A DNA stretch of 64,000 bases, taken from contig NZ_CP041690.1 in NCBI RefSeq assembly GCF_008000755.1, positions 1,675,260 to 1,739,259 on the forward strand, read 5' to 3'. Within the stretch, counting starts at the first letter, position 1, and every line of letters begins with the position of its first letter. The notes beneath the pieces were generated by a model, which was not told where the DNA came from, searched no databases, and saw only the letters and a list, made by a program, of their open reading frames with translations. The translations under genes and the position numbers were made by a program. The stretch is from Youhaiella tibetensis. GTDB lineage: Bacteria > Pseudomonadota > Alphaproteobacteria > Rhizobiales > Devosiaceae. Shown in pieces: positions 1 through 10,405 of the stretch.

Positions 1-1
1 T

Positions 2-628
2 TTCCGGCACTTCGGCAACTCGGTGATCATCTCGGTGGGCTCGACCCTGCTGGCGCTGCTCATCGCCGTGCCGGCCGCCTGGTCGATGGCCTTCGCGCCG
101 GCCAAGCGCACCAAGGACATCCTGATGTGGATGCTCTCGACCAAGATGATGCCGGCGGTCGGCGTGCTGGTGCCGATCTACCTCATCTTCCGCGACGCGG
201 GGCTGCTCGACAACGTCTGGGGGCTGACGGTCATCCTGATGCTCATCAACCTGCCGATCGTGGTGTGGATGCTCTACACCTACTTCAAGGAAATCCCGGT
301 CGATATCCTCGAAGCGGCGCGGATGGACGGCGCCATCCTCTGGAAGGAGATCGTCTACGTGCTGGTGCCCATGGCGGTGCCGGGCATCGCCTCCACGCTC
401 CTGCTCAACATCATCCTCGCCTGGAACGAGGCCTTCTGGACGCTCAACCTCACCGCCGCCCGTGCGGCGCCGCTGACCGCGTTCATCGCCTCATACTCGA
501 GCCCGGAAGGGCTGTTCTGGGCCAAGCTTTCCGCCGCATCCACGCTCGCCATCGCACCCATCCTGCTGCTCGGCTGGTTCAGCCAGAAGCAACTCGTGCG
601 CGGCCTGACGTTCGGCGCCGTCAAATAA
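2..628 (+). CDS. Carbohydrate ABC transporter permease, MalG type (5' end cut by window)
   Basis: Inner-membrane permease of a binding-protein-dependent sugar importer. The reading frame is open from base 2, so the N-terminus lies outside the window; about 208 residues are visible. They contain several hydrophobic spans and, near residues 100-125, the cytoplasmic loop of this family (AARMDGA, then a Pro and a Gly about 16 residues later) that docks on the ATPase. It ends 11 bases before the ATPase gene and is followed by mannitol dehydrogenase and a sugar kinase. The substrate is therefore probably a polyol such as mannitol or sorbitol, as in smoEFGK operons; this is inferred from the neighbours and not from the permease itself. 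Confidence 0.9.
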   Translation, partial: FRHFGNSVIISVGSTLLALLIAVPAAWSMAFAPAKRTKDILMWMLSTKMMPAVGVLVPIYLIFRDAGLLDNVWGLTVILMLINLPIVVWMLYTYFKEIPVDILEAARMDGAILWKEIVYVLVPMAVPGIASTLLLNIILAWNEAFWTLNLTAARAAPLTAFIASYSSPEGLFWAKLSAASTLAIAPILLLGWFSQKQLVRGLTFGAVK

Positions 629-639
629 GGGGGACTGCA

Positions 640-1641
<1,002 letters not shown>

Positions 1642-1658
1642 CCGACCGGAGGAGTTCC

Positions 1659-3137
1659 ATGACCACCAAGCTCAACCAGGCCAACCTGCCGGCCATCGCA
1701 AACCGGGCCGCCGTGCCGCAATACGATCGCGGCGCGCTCAGGGCCGGCATCCTGCATTTCGGCGTCGGAAACTTCCACCGCGCCCACCAGGCCGTGTACC
1801 TGGACGACCTCTTCAATGCGGGCGGGAGCCTGGACTGGGCCATCGTGGGAGCGGGCGTGCGTCCGGCCGACGAGGACATGCGCCAGAAGCTCAAGGTGCA
1901 GGACTGGCTGACCACGGTCGTGGAACAGGAGGCGGACCTCTCCCGGGCCAGGGTGACGGGAGCCATGGTCGACTACATCAAGCCCGGCGACATCGAGGCG
2001 ACCCTCGAGATGCTGGCGAACCCGGCCATCCGCATCGTCTCGCTGACGATCACCGAGGGCGGCTACTATATCGATCCGGCCAGCCAGCAGTTCGACCCCA
2101 CCCATCCCGACATCGTGGCCGATGCGTACAATATTGCCGCGCCCCGCACCGCGTTCGGGCTGATCCTGGGCGGGCTGATGCGGCGGCGCGACGCGGGCGT
2201 CGATCCCTTCACGGTCATGAGCTGCGACAACATTCCGGGCAACGGGCACGTGACTCAGAACGCGGTAGCCGGGCTTGCCGCGCTCATCGATCCGCTGCTC
2301 GCCGCCTGGGTGCACGAGCACGTTGCCTTCCCCAACTCGATGGTCGACCGCATCACCCCGGCCACATCGGCGCGCGAGCGCGAGATGCTGGAAAAGGATT
2401 TCGGCATCGAGGACAACTGGCCGGTCTTCTGCGAAGCCTTCAAGCAATGGGTGCTCGAGGATCATTTCCCCTCCGGGCGGCCCGCGCTCGAAAGGGTCGG
2501 CGTGCAGTTCGTTCCCGACGTGGCGCCGTTCGAGCTGATGAAGATCCGCATCCTCAACGGCGGGCACGCCACCATCGCCTATCCGGCCGCGCTCATGGAT
2601 ATCCATTTCGTCCATGAGGCCATGGAGGAGCCGCTGGTGCGCCGGTTCCTCGAAAAGGTCGAGCGCGAGGAGATCATCCCCATCGTGCCGCCGGTGCCCG
2701 ACACGAGCCTGGATGAATATTACGAACTCATCGACCGGCGCTTCTCCAACCCCAAGATCGGCGACACCATCACCCGGCTCTGTCTCGATGGCTCCAACCG
2801 CCAGCCCAAGTTCATCCTGCCTTCGGCCGCCGACCGGCTGGCGGCGGGACAGGGCGTCACGGGGCTGGCGCTGGTCTCGGCCCTCTGGTGCCGCTACTGC
2901 TACGGCGAAACCGACAGCGGCACCCCGATCGCGCCGAACGATCCGAGCTGGGACCGGCTGACAGCCGCCGCCAAGAAGGCCAAGGCCGATCCGCAGGCCT
3001 GGCTGGCGATGGGGGATATCTTCGGGCCGCTCGCCCGCAACCCCGCCTATGTTGCCGCGTTCTCCCATGCGCTCACCACGCTCTGGGAGGTGGGCACGCG
3101 CGAAACCCTTATCCGCTACCTCGAGGACAGGCTCTAG
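1659..3137 (+). CDS. mtlK: Mannitol 2-dehydrogenase family oxidoreductase
   Basis: About 492 residues, the usual length for long-chain polyol dehydrogenases, which oxidise mannitol (or related polyols) to the ketose with NAD. The N-terminal nucleotide-binding part contains GVGNFHRAH near residue 35. The family catalytic pattern K-x4-N-x2-H is present as K295, N300 and H303. The ATG is preceded by GGAGGAG. Fructuronate and altronate reductases (UxuB, UxaB) belong to the same family, so the exact substrate is not proven. Its place between a sugar importer and a sugar kinase favours mannitol, sorbitol or arabitol. It is cotranscribed with its neighbours. Confidence 0.88.
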   Translation: MTTKLNQANLPAIANRAAVPQYDRGALRAGILHFGVGNFHRAHQAVYLDDLFNAGGSLDWAIVGAGVRPADEDMRQKLKVQDWLTTVVEQEADLSRARVTGAMVDYIKPGDIEATLEMLANPAIRIVSLTITEGGYYIDPASQQFDPTHPDIVADAYNIAAPRTAFGLILGGLMRRRDAGVDPFTVMSCDNIPGNGHVTQNAVAGLAALIDPLLAAWVHEHVAFPNSMVDRITPATSAREREMLEKDFGIEDNWPVFCEAFKQWVLEDHFPSGRPALERVGVQFVPDVAPFELMKIRILNGGHATIAYPAALMDIHFVHEAMEEPLVRRFLEKVEREEIIPIVPPVPDTSLDEYYELIDRRFSNPKIGDTITRLCLDGSNRQPKFILPSAADRLAAGQGVTGLALVSALWCRYCYGETDSGTPIAPNDPSWDRLTAAAKKAKADPQAWLAMGDIFGPLARNPAYVAAFSHALTTLWEVGTRETLIRYLEDRL

Positions 3138-3204
3138 CCTTTTCGGACAGGCTCGCCGAGGCGAGCGACGCTGGCTATAAGCTGACCGGGGGAGGAACTG
3201 GCGG

Positions 3205-5475
3205 GTGACGATCGGCCTTATCATCTTCGACTGCGACGGCGTGCTGGTCGACAGCGAGCCGCTGGCGATCCGCGTGCTCATCGAGGCCATAGCGGCGCAG
3301 GGCATTACGCTCGACATGGCCGACGCCTATCGCGACTATCTCGGCCGCTCGCTCGCGTCGATCTCGGCGAGCCTGCACGACAGCCACGGCGAGCCACTGG
3401 GCCAGGCGGCGCTCGAAAGCATGCGCCACGATCTCTATGCGCTCTACCGCAAGGAGTTGCGGGCCAGCCCCGGGCTCAAGGAGGCGCTGGGAGCGTTGCG
3501 CATCCCGGTGTGCGTGGCCTCATCGAGCCATCTCGAACGCATCCGCATCAGCCTTGAAATCACCGGGCTCACCGATTTCTTCGAGCCGCACATCTTTTCT
3601 GCCTCGATGGTCGAGAACGGCAAGCCGGCGCCGGACCTGTTTCTCCACGCGGCAAGCGAAATGGGCGTCGAGCCGTCCCGCTGCCTCGTCATCGAGGACA
3701 GCCCGGCCGGCATCTCGGCCGCCCACGCGGCCGGCATGCGCGTCTTCGCCTATACCGGTGGCAGCCATATCGGGCCGGGCAACCTGCTGCCGCTCATCCA
3801 GGGGCGGGCGCCGACCCGCACCTTTTCGGACATGCGCGAATTGCCCCGGCTCGTCGCCGAACTCGATGCCGCCGACCGGGCGCTGCTGGTGGCGGTGGAC
3901 GTGGGGACGGGAAGCGCACGGGCCGGCGTTTTCACGCGCGAGGGAAAGCTCCTGGGGCGCGCCGAGCAACCCATCGAGCTGCACTGGCCCGACGCAAACC
4001 ACGCCGAACACAGCTCCGAGCAGATCTGGGCCTCGGCCTGCATCGCGGTGCGCAATGCGCTGGCGCTGGCCAAGGCCGATCCCACCCAGGTGGTGGGCCT
4101 GAGCTTCGACGCCACCTGCTCGCTGGTGGTGCGCGACAAATCCGGGCATCCCTTGACCGTGGCTGCGGACGGGAACGACCACTGGGACACCATCGTCTGG
4201 TTCGACCATCGCTCGCTGGCCGAGGCCGCCGAGTGCACCGAAACCGGGAACCTGGTGCTGGACTATATCGGCGGGGTGATGTCCCCGGAAATGCAGGTGC
4301 CCAAGCTCATGTGGCTCAAGCGCAACCTGCCGAAGACCTGGGAGAAGGCCGGCTATTTCTTCGATCTGGCCGATTTCCTCACCTGGAAGGCCACCGGCTC
4401 GCTGGCGCGCTCGCAATCGACGCTCGTCTGCAAATGGACGTTCCTTGCACACACCCGGCCGGGCTGGCAGTCGGAATTCCTCGAGGCCGTGGGCCTGGAC
4501 GACCTGGTCGAGCGCGGCAGCCTGCCCGACGCCGCCAGCCCCGTTGGCAGCAGCGCCGGCACATTGACGCGCGAGGCGGCCGAGGCCCTGGGGCTGACCG
4601 AGAACTGCCGCGTCGGCATCGGCCTGATCGATGCCCATGCGGGGGCGCTCGGGGTGCTCGGCGCTTTCGCCGGTGACGAGGACACGCTCGACCGCCATCT
4701 CGGGCTCGTGGCGGGCACCTCCAGCTGCGTCATGGCGCTCAGCGGCGAGCCGCGTCCGATCCCCGGCGTCTGGGGGCCTTATTACGGGGCGGTGCTGCCG
4801 GGTGCCTGGCTCAACGAGGCCGGCCAATCAGCGGCAGGCGCGGTGCTCGACTACGTGCTGCGCGCCCATCGAGCGGGCGGCGAACCGACCGCTGCGCTCC
4901 ACAAGGCCGTGGCGGACCGGATCGTGCAATTGCGCGAGCGCGAGGGCCCGGCCATGGCCGGACGCCTCCATATCCTCCCCGATTTCCACGGCAACCGCTC
5001 CCCGCAGGGCAACCCGGACGCGCTGGGCGTGATCTCGGGGCTGACGCTCGACACCGACTTCGACAGCCTATGCCGGCTTTACTGGCGGGCTGCGGTGTCG
5101 ATCGCGCTGGGGCTGCGCCATATCCTGGACACCCTGGGCGAGCGCGGCTATTCGACCAAGACGCTTTACGTGACCGGCGGGCACGTCCACAGCAAGCTGC
5201 TCATGGAACTCTATGCCGACGTCACCGGCTGCGAGATCGTGGTGCCCGATTCCGACGCCGTGCTGCTGGGAACCGCGATGGTGGCGGCAACGGCGGCCGG
5301 GCTCTATCCCTCGCTTAACAAGGCGGCGGTCGCCATGCACCGGGACGGGCCGGTGCGCCTGCCCAACCCCGAAGCCAAGCCGCGATACGACCGCGACTAC
5401 CGGGTTTTCCGCGAGATGATCCGCCACCGAGACGCGATAGACGCCATCGATCGCGAGCAGAACCTCAAGCCTTGA
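3205..5475 (+). CDS. HAD phosphatase-FGGY carbohydrate kinase fusion protein
   Basis: A single 756-residue frame holds two complete enzymes. Residues 1-220 form a HAD-IA hydrolase of the beta-phosphoglucomutase/sugar-phosphatase kind: D9-C-D11 nucleophile motif, ASSS near 105, GKPAPD with K140, and IEDSPAG near 163. Residues 227-756 form an FGGY kinase: a phosphate-binding DVGTGSARAGVF near 232, the likely catalytic base D476 in LIDAHAG, and a second ATPase-fold half with AGTSS and TGGHVHS. The kinase half most resembles the D-ribulokinase/YDR109C branch; this is recognised by eye. The GTG start at 3205 follows GGGGGAGG. It likely phosphorylates the ketose made by the upstream dehydrogenase, while the HAD half may remove misplaced phosphate. 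The stop overlaps the convergent aldolase gene by 11 bases. Confidence 0.9.
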   Translation: MTIGLIIFDCDGVLVDSEPLAIRVLIEAIAAQGITLDMADAYRDYLGRSLASISASLHDSHGEPLGQAALESMRHDLYALYRKELRASPGLKEALGALRIPVCVASSSHLERIRISLEITGLTDFFEPHIFSASMVENGKPAPDLFLHAASEMGVEPSRCLVIEDSPAGISAAHAAGMRVFAYTGGSHIGPGNLLPLIQGRAPTRTFSDMRELPRLVAELDAADRALLVAVDVGTGSARAGVFTREGKLLGRAEQPIELHWPDANHAEHSSEQIWASACIAVRNALALAKADPTQVVGLSFDATCSLVVRDKSGHPLTVAADGNDHWDTIVWFDHRSLAEAAECTETGNLVLDYIGGVMSPEMQVPKLMWLKRNLPKTWEKAGYFFDLADFLTWKATGSLARSQSTLVCKWTFLAHTRPGWQSEFLEAVGLDDLVERGSLPDAASPVGSSAGTLTREAAEALGLTENCRVGIGLIDAHAGALGVLGAFAGDEDTLDRHLGLVAGTSSCVMALSGEPRPIPGVWGPYYGAVLPGAWLNEAGQSAAGAVLDYVLRAHRAGGEPTAALHKAVADRIVQLREREGPAMAGRLHILPDFHGNRSPQGNPDALGVISGLTLDTDFDSLCRLYWRAAVSIALGLRHILDTLGERGYSTKTLYVTGGHVHSKLLMELYADVTGCEIVVPDSDAVLLGTAMVAATAAGLYPSLNKAAVAMHRDGPVRLPNPEAKPRYDRDYRVFREMIRHRDAIDAIDREQNLKP

Positions 5476-6208
5476 CCGGATTGAGCTTGCGCCACTCCTG
5501 GTATTCGCCCTGCGCGTCGGCGTGGAGCGGGTAATAGCGCTGGAGCGGGGCGCCTTCCATCAGCTTCATGCGCGAGAAGTCCTCCCACTCGTGGTGCTCC
5601 TGCGCCTTGGCGATGACTTCCTCGGCCAGCCGGACGGGCAGCACCACGGCGCCATCGTCATCGGCCACGATGATATCGCCGGGGATCACCGTCACCCCGC
5701 CGCAGGCGATGGGGACGTTGACAGCGAAAGGCATGAGCCCGGTCTGGGTGTGGAAATTGGGCGTCCAGCCGCGCACCCAGAGCGGCAGGTCGAGCTTCTT
5801 GAGGTTGGGGTAGTCGCGCAGGCACCCGTCGATGACCATGCCGGCCCCGCCGCGCCCCTTGAAATAGGTGGACATCATGTCCCCGAAGACGCCCGCAGTC
5901 ATGTCGCCGCGCGCGTCGACCACGACGATGTCGCCTTCCTCCACGTGATAGAGGACATGGCGATGGAGCTGCTTTTCGGGGTCGGTATATTCATCCTCCC
6001 CGTAAAGATCCTCGCGCTTGGGCATGAACTGGAGGGTGAGGGCAGGGCCGACGATGGCCTTGCCCTTGTTCCAACTCACCGGCCCCTGGATGTGGGGATT
6101 GCGGATGCCCATGTGGCCGAGCGTGCCCGCGACGGTGGCGGCGCCGATATCCCTGAGCGCCTCGATGATGGCCCTGGGCGGGCGGGTGATGCCGGGTGTG
6201 TGCGTCAT
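5465..6208 (-). CDS. RraA-like aldolase/decarboxylase family protein
   Basis: About 247 residues. It belongs to the RraA/HMG aldolase family, whose enzymes cleave 4-hydroxy-2-oxo acids to pyruvate with a divalent metal; other members are RNase E inhibitors. The family active-site Arg-Asp pair is visible in IDGCLRDYPN, preceded by VVDARGD. Longer upstream reading is possible in frame but is not protein-like; the ATG at 6208 gives a normal family length. It is the last gene of a leftward operon 7 bases after a sugar-acid dehydratase, so it most likely acts on the keto-deoxy acid that enzyme makes. The RNA-regulator role is unlikely in this context. The substrate is inferred. Confidence 0.82.
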   Translation of the reverse strand: MTHTPGITRPPRAIIEALRDIGAATVAGTLGHMGIRNPHIQGPVSWNKGKAIVGPALTLQFMPKREDLYGEDEYTDPEKQLHRHVLYHVEEGDIVVVDARGDMTAGVFGDMMSTYFKGRGGAGMVIDGCLRDYPNLKKLDLPLWVRGWTPNFHTQTGLMPFAVNVPIACGGVTVIPGDIIVADDDGAVVLPVRLAEEVIAKAQEHHEWEDFSRMKLMEGAPLQRYYPLHADAQGEYQEWRKLNPVKA

Positions 6209-6215
6209 GGCGATC

Positions 6216-7370
6216 CTACCAGTTCGTGACCGAGCCGTCGGTCCGGTGGAGATGAGGGGCTTCCCAGAACTTGAAGCTCTGCCGCTTGACCAGGTCCTCG
6301 TCGACCTCGACGCCCAGGCCCGGCGCGTCGCCGACCGGATAGACGGCACCATCGAGACGCGGCTGGGTGAGGAAAATCTCGGCATTGTCGAAGCCGTGAT
6401 AGAGCTCGCCCGGCGACGCTCGGGTTTCCAGCCAGGCGAAATTGGGGACGGCTGCGGCGAAGTGGATGGTGGCCGCGGTGCAGATCGGCCCCAGCGGATT
6501 GTGGGGCATCATGTCGACGTAATGCGCCTCGCTCCACCCGGCGACCTTCATCGCCTCGGTCAGGCCGCCGACATTGCACACGTCCACGCGGTTGAACTGG
6601 TGAATGTCGCGCTCGATGTAGGGCAGGAACTGCCACTTGCTCGAAAACTCCTCGCCGACCGCGAAGGGCACATCGGTGAGTTTTCGCAGCGCCTCATAGG
6701 CTTCGGGCGTCTCGTCGCGAATGGGCTCCTCGAGGAAATCGAGCGTGCCCGAGGGCATCTTCTGGCAGTAGGAAGCGGCTTCGGCGACCGACAGGCGGTG
6801 GTGGTAGTCGACCCCGAGCACCACAGCATCGCCCAGTTCCTGACGCGCCTTGACGCACCATCGCGCGGTCTCGGCGACGCTCTGGCGCGGCTCGTAGACG
6901 CCGCGATTGCCATGGTCGGCCGGAAAGAGGCGGATGGCGCTCCAGCCGAGAGCCATGAGTTCTTTCGCCTGCTCGATCATCTCCGGGCCGCAGGGGCCGC
7001 GCGTCGTGGCAAAGGTGGGAATGTGGTTGCGCTGCTTGCCGCCGAGGAGCTGGTAGACCGGCACGCCCAGCGCCTTGCCCTTGATATCGTGAAGGGCGAT
7101 GTCGATGGCCGAGATGGCGGCTGTGAGAACGCGCCCGCCTTCGAAATACTGGCTGCGGTACATTTCCTGCCAGAGCGCGCCGATGGCCATCGGATCGCGC
7201 CCGACGAGGAACTCGCGATAGTGCTCGATCGCGCCGACGACGGCCTTTTCGCGGCCCGACAGGCCGCTTTCGCCCCAACCGTAAAGGCCTTCGTCCGTCT
7301 CGACCTTGACGATGAGCTGGTTCCGGGTGCCCACCCACACGGGGTAGGGAGTGATGGCGGTGATCTTCAT
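6216..7370 (-). CDS. Enolase-superfamily acid-sugar dehydratase, D-galactonate dehydratase-like
   Basis: A 384-residue member of the mandelate racemase/muconate lactonizing group. Expected metal ligands are D188, E214 and E240, and expected catalytic bases are H190 and H290. From memory these match E. coli DgoD residues D183, H185, E209, E235 and H285 at a constant offset of +5, which is strong support for the galactonate-dehydratase subgroup. The reaction would be loss of water from an aldonate to give a 2-keto-3-deoxy acid. It lies between an ABC ATPase gene and an RraA-like aldolase in one leftward operon. Other aldonates with related stereochemistry are possible substrates. Confidence 0.87.
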   Translation of the reverse strand: MKITAITPYPVWVGTRNQLIVKVETDEGLYGWGESGLSGREKAVVGAIEHYREFLVGRDPMAIGALWQEMYRSQYFEGGRVLTAAISAIDIALHDIKGKALGVPVYQLLGGKQRNHIPTFATTRGPCGPEMIEQAKELMALGWSAIRLFPADHGNRGVYEPRQSVAETARWCVKARQELGDAVVLGVDYHHRLSVAEAASYCQKMPSGTLDFLEEPIRDETPEAYEALRKLTDVPFAVGEEFSSKWQFLPYIERDIHQFNRVDVCNVGGLTEAMKVAGWSEAHYVDMMPHNPLGPICTAATIHFAAAVPNFAWLETRASPGELYHGFDNAEIFLTQPRLDGAVYPVGDAPGLGVEVDEDLVKRQSFKFWEAPHLHRTDGSVTNW

Positions 7371-7380
7371 GATGGAACGG

Positions 7381-8478
7381 TCAGGCGGCCTTTAGCGCGT
7401 TGGTTGTCTTGGCGTCGAAGAGATGGAGGCGTCCCTGGTCGAACTCGATCCAGACCTTGTCGTCCGGCTCGATATGGACGGAGGGATCGAGGCTGATATT
7501 GACCACATCATCGCCCACGAAAACCTGGGCGAAGGTGATGTCGCCAGTCGGCTCGACCGTATAGACCTTGCCCGGCGCAGCGCCTGGAACGGCGGACTTG
7601 TGAAGCTTGAGGGTCGAGTGCCGGGCGCCCAGCACGACCTTGTTGGTCGAGGCGGCCAGCGCCTTGCGGGCATTGCGGGCATCGAGCGGCAGCTCCCAGC
7701 CATCGGGGCCGCGCAGCAGGGCGTCCGTGCCGTGGCTCGCCACCTCGACATTGATGAGGCTCATGGCCGGGCTGCCCACGAAGCTGGCGACGAAGGTGTT
7801 GACCGGATCGGCGAAGACATTGGCCGGGCTGTCGTATTGCTGGAGCACGCCGCCATGCATCACCGCCATCTTGTCGGCCATGGTGACCGCCTCGAGCTGG
7901 TCGTGGGTGACGTAGACCACGGTGGCGTTGAGGTTGTGGTGGAAGCGCTTGATCTCGCTGCGCATCTGCACGCGCAGCTTGGCGTCCAGGTTGGAGAGCG
8001 GCTCGTCCATGAGGAACACGGCCGGATCGCGCACCAGTGCGCGGCCCAGCGCGACGCGCTGCTGCTGGCCGCCCGAAAGTTCGCGCGGGCGCCGTTCGAG
8101 CAGGTGCGTGATGTCGAGGATGCGCGCCGCTTCCTTGACCTTGCGCTCGATCTCGTCCCTGGGCCGCTTGCGCATCTGCAGGGGGAAGGCAAGGTTGTTA
8201 AAGACCGTCTTCTGCGGATAGAGCGCGTAGTTCTGGAAGACCATGGCGATGTCGCGATCCTTGGGGTCGAGGTCGGTCACCACCCGCTCTCCGATGACGA
8301 TGTCGCCGCCCGACATGGGAATGAGGCCGGCTATGAGATTGAGCGTCGTGGTCTTGCCGCAGCCCGAGGGGCCGACCAGCGCGACGAACTCGCCGTCATT
8401 GACGTGGAACGACACGTTGTTGACCGCGTAGAGGCTGCCATAGTTCTTGACGACATCCTTGAGGACGACTTCCGCCAT
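7381..8478 (-). CDS. Sugar ABC transporter ATP-binding protein (MalK/UgpC type)
   Basis: 365 residues. Motifs in order are Walker A GPSGCGKTT, Q-loop VFQNYALYPQ, signature LSGGQQQR, Walker B DEPLSNLD and switch region VTHDQLEA, followed by a MalK-type C-terminal regulatory domain from about residue 240. It energises the MalF/MalG-type permeases encoded just upstream in the same leftward operon (gap of 11 bases). Start ATG at 8478; the open frame upstream overlaps the permease gene and is not credible protein. The C-terminal domain is the usual place where such ATPases are regulated, but nothing specific can be read here. Confidence 0.92.
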   Translation of the reverse strand: MAEVVLKDVVKNYGSLYAVNNVSFHVNDGEFVALVGPSGCGKTTTLNLIAGLIPMSGGDIVIGERVVTDLDPKDRDIAMVFQNYALYPQKTVFNNLAFPLQMRKRPRDEIERKVKEAARILDITHLLERRPRELSGGQQQRVALGRALVRDPAVFLMDEPLSNLDAKLRVQMRSEIKRFHHNLNATVVYVTHDQLEAVTMADKMAVMHGGVLQQYDSPANVFADPVNTFVASFVGSPAMSLINVEVASHGTDALLRGPDGWELPLDARNARKALAASTNKVVLGARHSTLKLHKSAVPGAAPGKVYTVEPTGDITFAQVFVGDDVVNISLDPSVHIEPDDKVWIEFDQGRLHLFDAKTTNALKAA

Positions 8479-8489
8479 CGCCGGACTCC

Positions 8490-9371
8490 CTAGTGCTTGA
8501 CGGCACCCTCGGTGAGGGCCCGCACGAAGTATTTCTGCAAGATGAGGAACAGCACCACGACTGGCACGCTCATCAGGAACGTGGCGGCCATCAGGCCGGG
8601 CCAGTCGGTTGCGAACTCGGTGAAGAAGCGCTGGATGCCCACCGGCAGGGTCATGGACTCCTGCTTGGAGAGGAAGGTGTAGGCATAGACATATTCGTTC
8701 CAGGCCCCGATGAACGAGAAGATCGAGGTGGCGATGATGCCCGGCGTCGAGAGCGGCATGACGATGAGCAGGAACGCCTGGAAGCGCGTGGCGCCATCGA
8801 TGCGCGCCGCCTGTTCGAGCTGGATCGGGATATTGTCGAAGAAGCCCTTGAGCAGCCAGATCGAGAGCGGCAGGCCGAAGGTGAGGTAGGTCAGGATCAG
8901 CGATCCGTGCGTGTTGACCAGCCCCAGCCAGCGCATGAGCAGGAAGAGCGGCATCAGGAACACCACCGCCGGGAACATGTTGCGCACCAGCACGCCGAAG
9001 AAGAGCAGGGTGCGGCCCGGGAAGCGGAAGCGCGAGAAGGCGTAGGCAGCCGGAACCGCCACCGCGACGCCCAGAATAGTCGTCAGCAGAGACACATAGA
9101 AGCTGTTCCAGAAGTAGCGCAGGAACTCCTGGCCGATGCTGTCGGACGGATCCACCAGCCGCCAGTAGTTCTGTAGCGTCGGCTCGGCCGGCCACCACTG
9201 CGGCGGATATTGCAGGGCCGCGAACTGCGACTTGATGGAGGTGAGGAACATCCACGCCATGGGGACGACCGTGAAGATCATCAGCAGCACGAGGGCGATC
9301 CGGCCGGCCCAGCGCCACCAGTCGACGGGCCGGCGATGCACCGGCCGGCGGGAGATATCGATCGCGCTCAT
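8490..9371 (-). CDS. Carbohydrate ABC transporter permease, MalG type
   Basis: 293 residues with about six hydrophobic spans, the first near residues 22-42. The coupling-loop motif AARIDGA followed by a Pro-x-x-x-Pro-Gly is visible near residues 190-215. This is the second membrane subunit of the sugar-acid importer. Its ATG overlaps the end of the MalF-type gene by 4 bases (9368-9371), which indicates translational coupling. The adjacent dehydratase and aldolase suggest a sugar acid or a glycoside of one as substrate. Confidence 0.92.
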   Translation of the reverse strand: MSAIDISRRPVHRRPVDWWRWAGRIALVLLMIFTVVPMAWMFLTSIKSQFAALQYPPQWWPAEPTLQNYWRLVDPSDSIGQEFLRYFWNSFYVSLLTTILGVAVAVPAAYAFSRFRFPGRTLLFFGVLVRNMFPAVVFLMPLFLLMRWLGLVNTHGSLILTYLTFGLPLSIWLLKGFFDNIPIQLEQAARIDGATRFQAFLLIVMPLSTPGIIATSIFSFIGAWNEYVYAYTFLSKQESMTLPVGIQRFFTEFATDWPGLMAATFLMSVPVVVLFLILQKYFVRALTEGAVKH

Positions 9372-10357
9372 GTCTCGCCCCTCGCATCGTCGCCGCGCGT
9401 CAGGGCGCGGACATAGAAGTAGCCAAGCACCATCATCACGATGAACAGGATCACCGCGTAGGCGGAGGCCGTGCCATAGCGCTGGCGGCCGAAGGCGATG
9501 TTGTAGATCTGGGTGATCCAGATGTCCGAAGCACCGGCCGGTCCGCCGCCGGTCATGATCCAGGGGATGATGAAGGCGTTGAAATTGGCGACCATCAGCA
9601 GCAGCACGGTGACCATCGAGACGCCCTTGAGGTGCGGGAACGTCACGTGCCAGAAGCGCTGCCAGGGGCTGGCGCCATCGACCTGGGCGGCGCGCAGCAG
9701 TTGTTCGGGCACCGTCTGGAGCCCGGCCATGAGCATGACCATGGCGAAGGAGAATTCCTTCCAGACGTTGACCACGATCAGCGAGGGCAGGACCGTCGTG
9801 GTGTTGTCGAGGAAATTGATCGGCTGGTCGGTAAGCCCCAGTTGCACCGCCAGGGCGCCGATGACGCCGAAATCTGAGTGGTAGAGCCATTTCCAGACAT
9901 AGGACGCCGCCACCGCGCTCACCACATAGGGGATGAGCAGCAATGCCCGCAGCACGCCGCGACCGACGAAGGCGCGGTGAAGCGAGAGCGCGGCGGCCAG
10001 CCCGAGCAGGAACGCGAAGAGCGTGGAGAAGACCGTCCAGATGATGGTGTTGATCGTGGCCTCGTGGAACGAGGCGGAGCGCAGGACGGTGACGTAGTTG
10101 TCGAACCCGATGAAGATCTTGTCCTTCATCTGCAGGTTCGCTGGCGTTTTGAAGAAGCTCAGCTCGATCGTGTAGTAGATGGGGTAGGCGATCACCACCA
10201 GCATCACGATGATGGCCGGGGCCACGTAGAGATAGTCGTAGCGGTGATCGATGATCCGCTTGAGGATGCCGGCGCGCCTGGGGCGCACGGGCGTTGCGGA
10301 AGCGGCTGCCTCCCGTTCCGTTGCGATAGTCACGGGCGTCGTCCTCGTCTTGTCCAC
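9368..10357 (-). CDS. Carbohydrate ABC transporter permease, MalF type
   Basis: Up to 329 residues; the first membrane span is at about residues 43-65 after a basic segment. The coupling motif is visible as RAAQVDGAS. It pairs with the downstream MalG-type permease. The start is uncertain: GTG at 10357 gives 329 residues but has no clear ribosome site, whereas GTG at 10333 lies behind GAGGAC and would make the protein 8 residues shorter. A strong stem-loop at 10364-10385 separates it from the binding-protein gene upstream, so its expression is probably lower than that of the binding protein. Confidence 0.9.
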   Translation of the reverse strand: MDKTRTTPVTIATEREAAASATPVRPRRAGILKRIIDHRYDYLYVAPAIIVMLVVIAYPIYYTIELSFFKTPANLQMKDKIFIGFDNYVTVLRSASFHEATINTIIWTVFSTLFAFLLGLAAALSLHRAFVGRGVLRALLLIPYVVSAVAASYVWKWLYHSDFGVIGALAVQLGLTDQPINFLDNTTTVLPSLIVVNVWKEFSFAMVMLMAGLQTVPEQLLRAAQVDGASPWQRFWHVTFPHLKGVSMVTVLLLMVANFNAFIIPWIMTGGGPAGASDIWITQIYNIAFGRQRYGTASAYAVILFIVMMVLGYFYVRALTRGDDARGET

Positions 10358-10363
10358 GGGGGA

Positions 10364-10385
10364 CCGGCGGCACGCATGCCGCCGG
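10364..10385 (-). promoter_or_regulatory. Intercistronic stem-loop between binding-protein and permease genes
   Basis: A perfect 9-bp inverted repeat with a 4-base loop (arms 10364-10372 and 10377-10385). It lies between the stop of the solute-binding protein and the start of the MalF-type permease. There is no T-tract, so it is unlikely to be a full terminator. In other ABC operons such hairpins stabilise the upstream message or cause partial termination, giving excess binding protein. That role is inferred here. Confidence 0.6.
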
Positions 10386-10405
10386 CCGGGCTCGGGAGGA
10401 AAGGC

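Noticed and set aside
3520-4827. 435-codon minus-strand open frame
   Set aside because: Antisense shadow of the HAD-FGGY fusion gene, whose motifs are clear on the plus strand.
5465-6208. RNase E inhibitor RraA
   Set aside because: Operon context with a sugar-acid dehydratase and importer, plus the aldolase Arg-Asp pair, favours the aldolase branch of the family.
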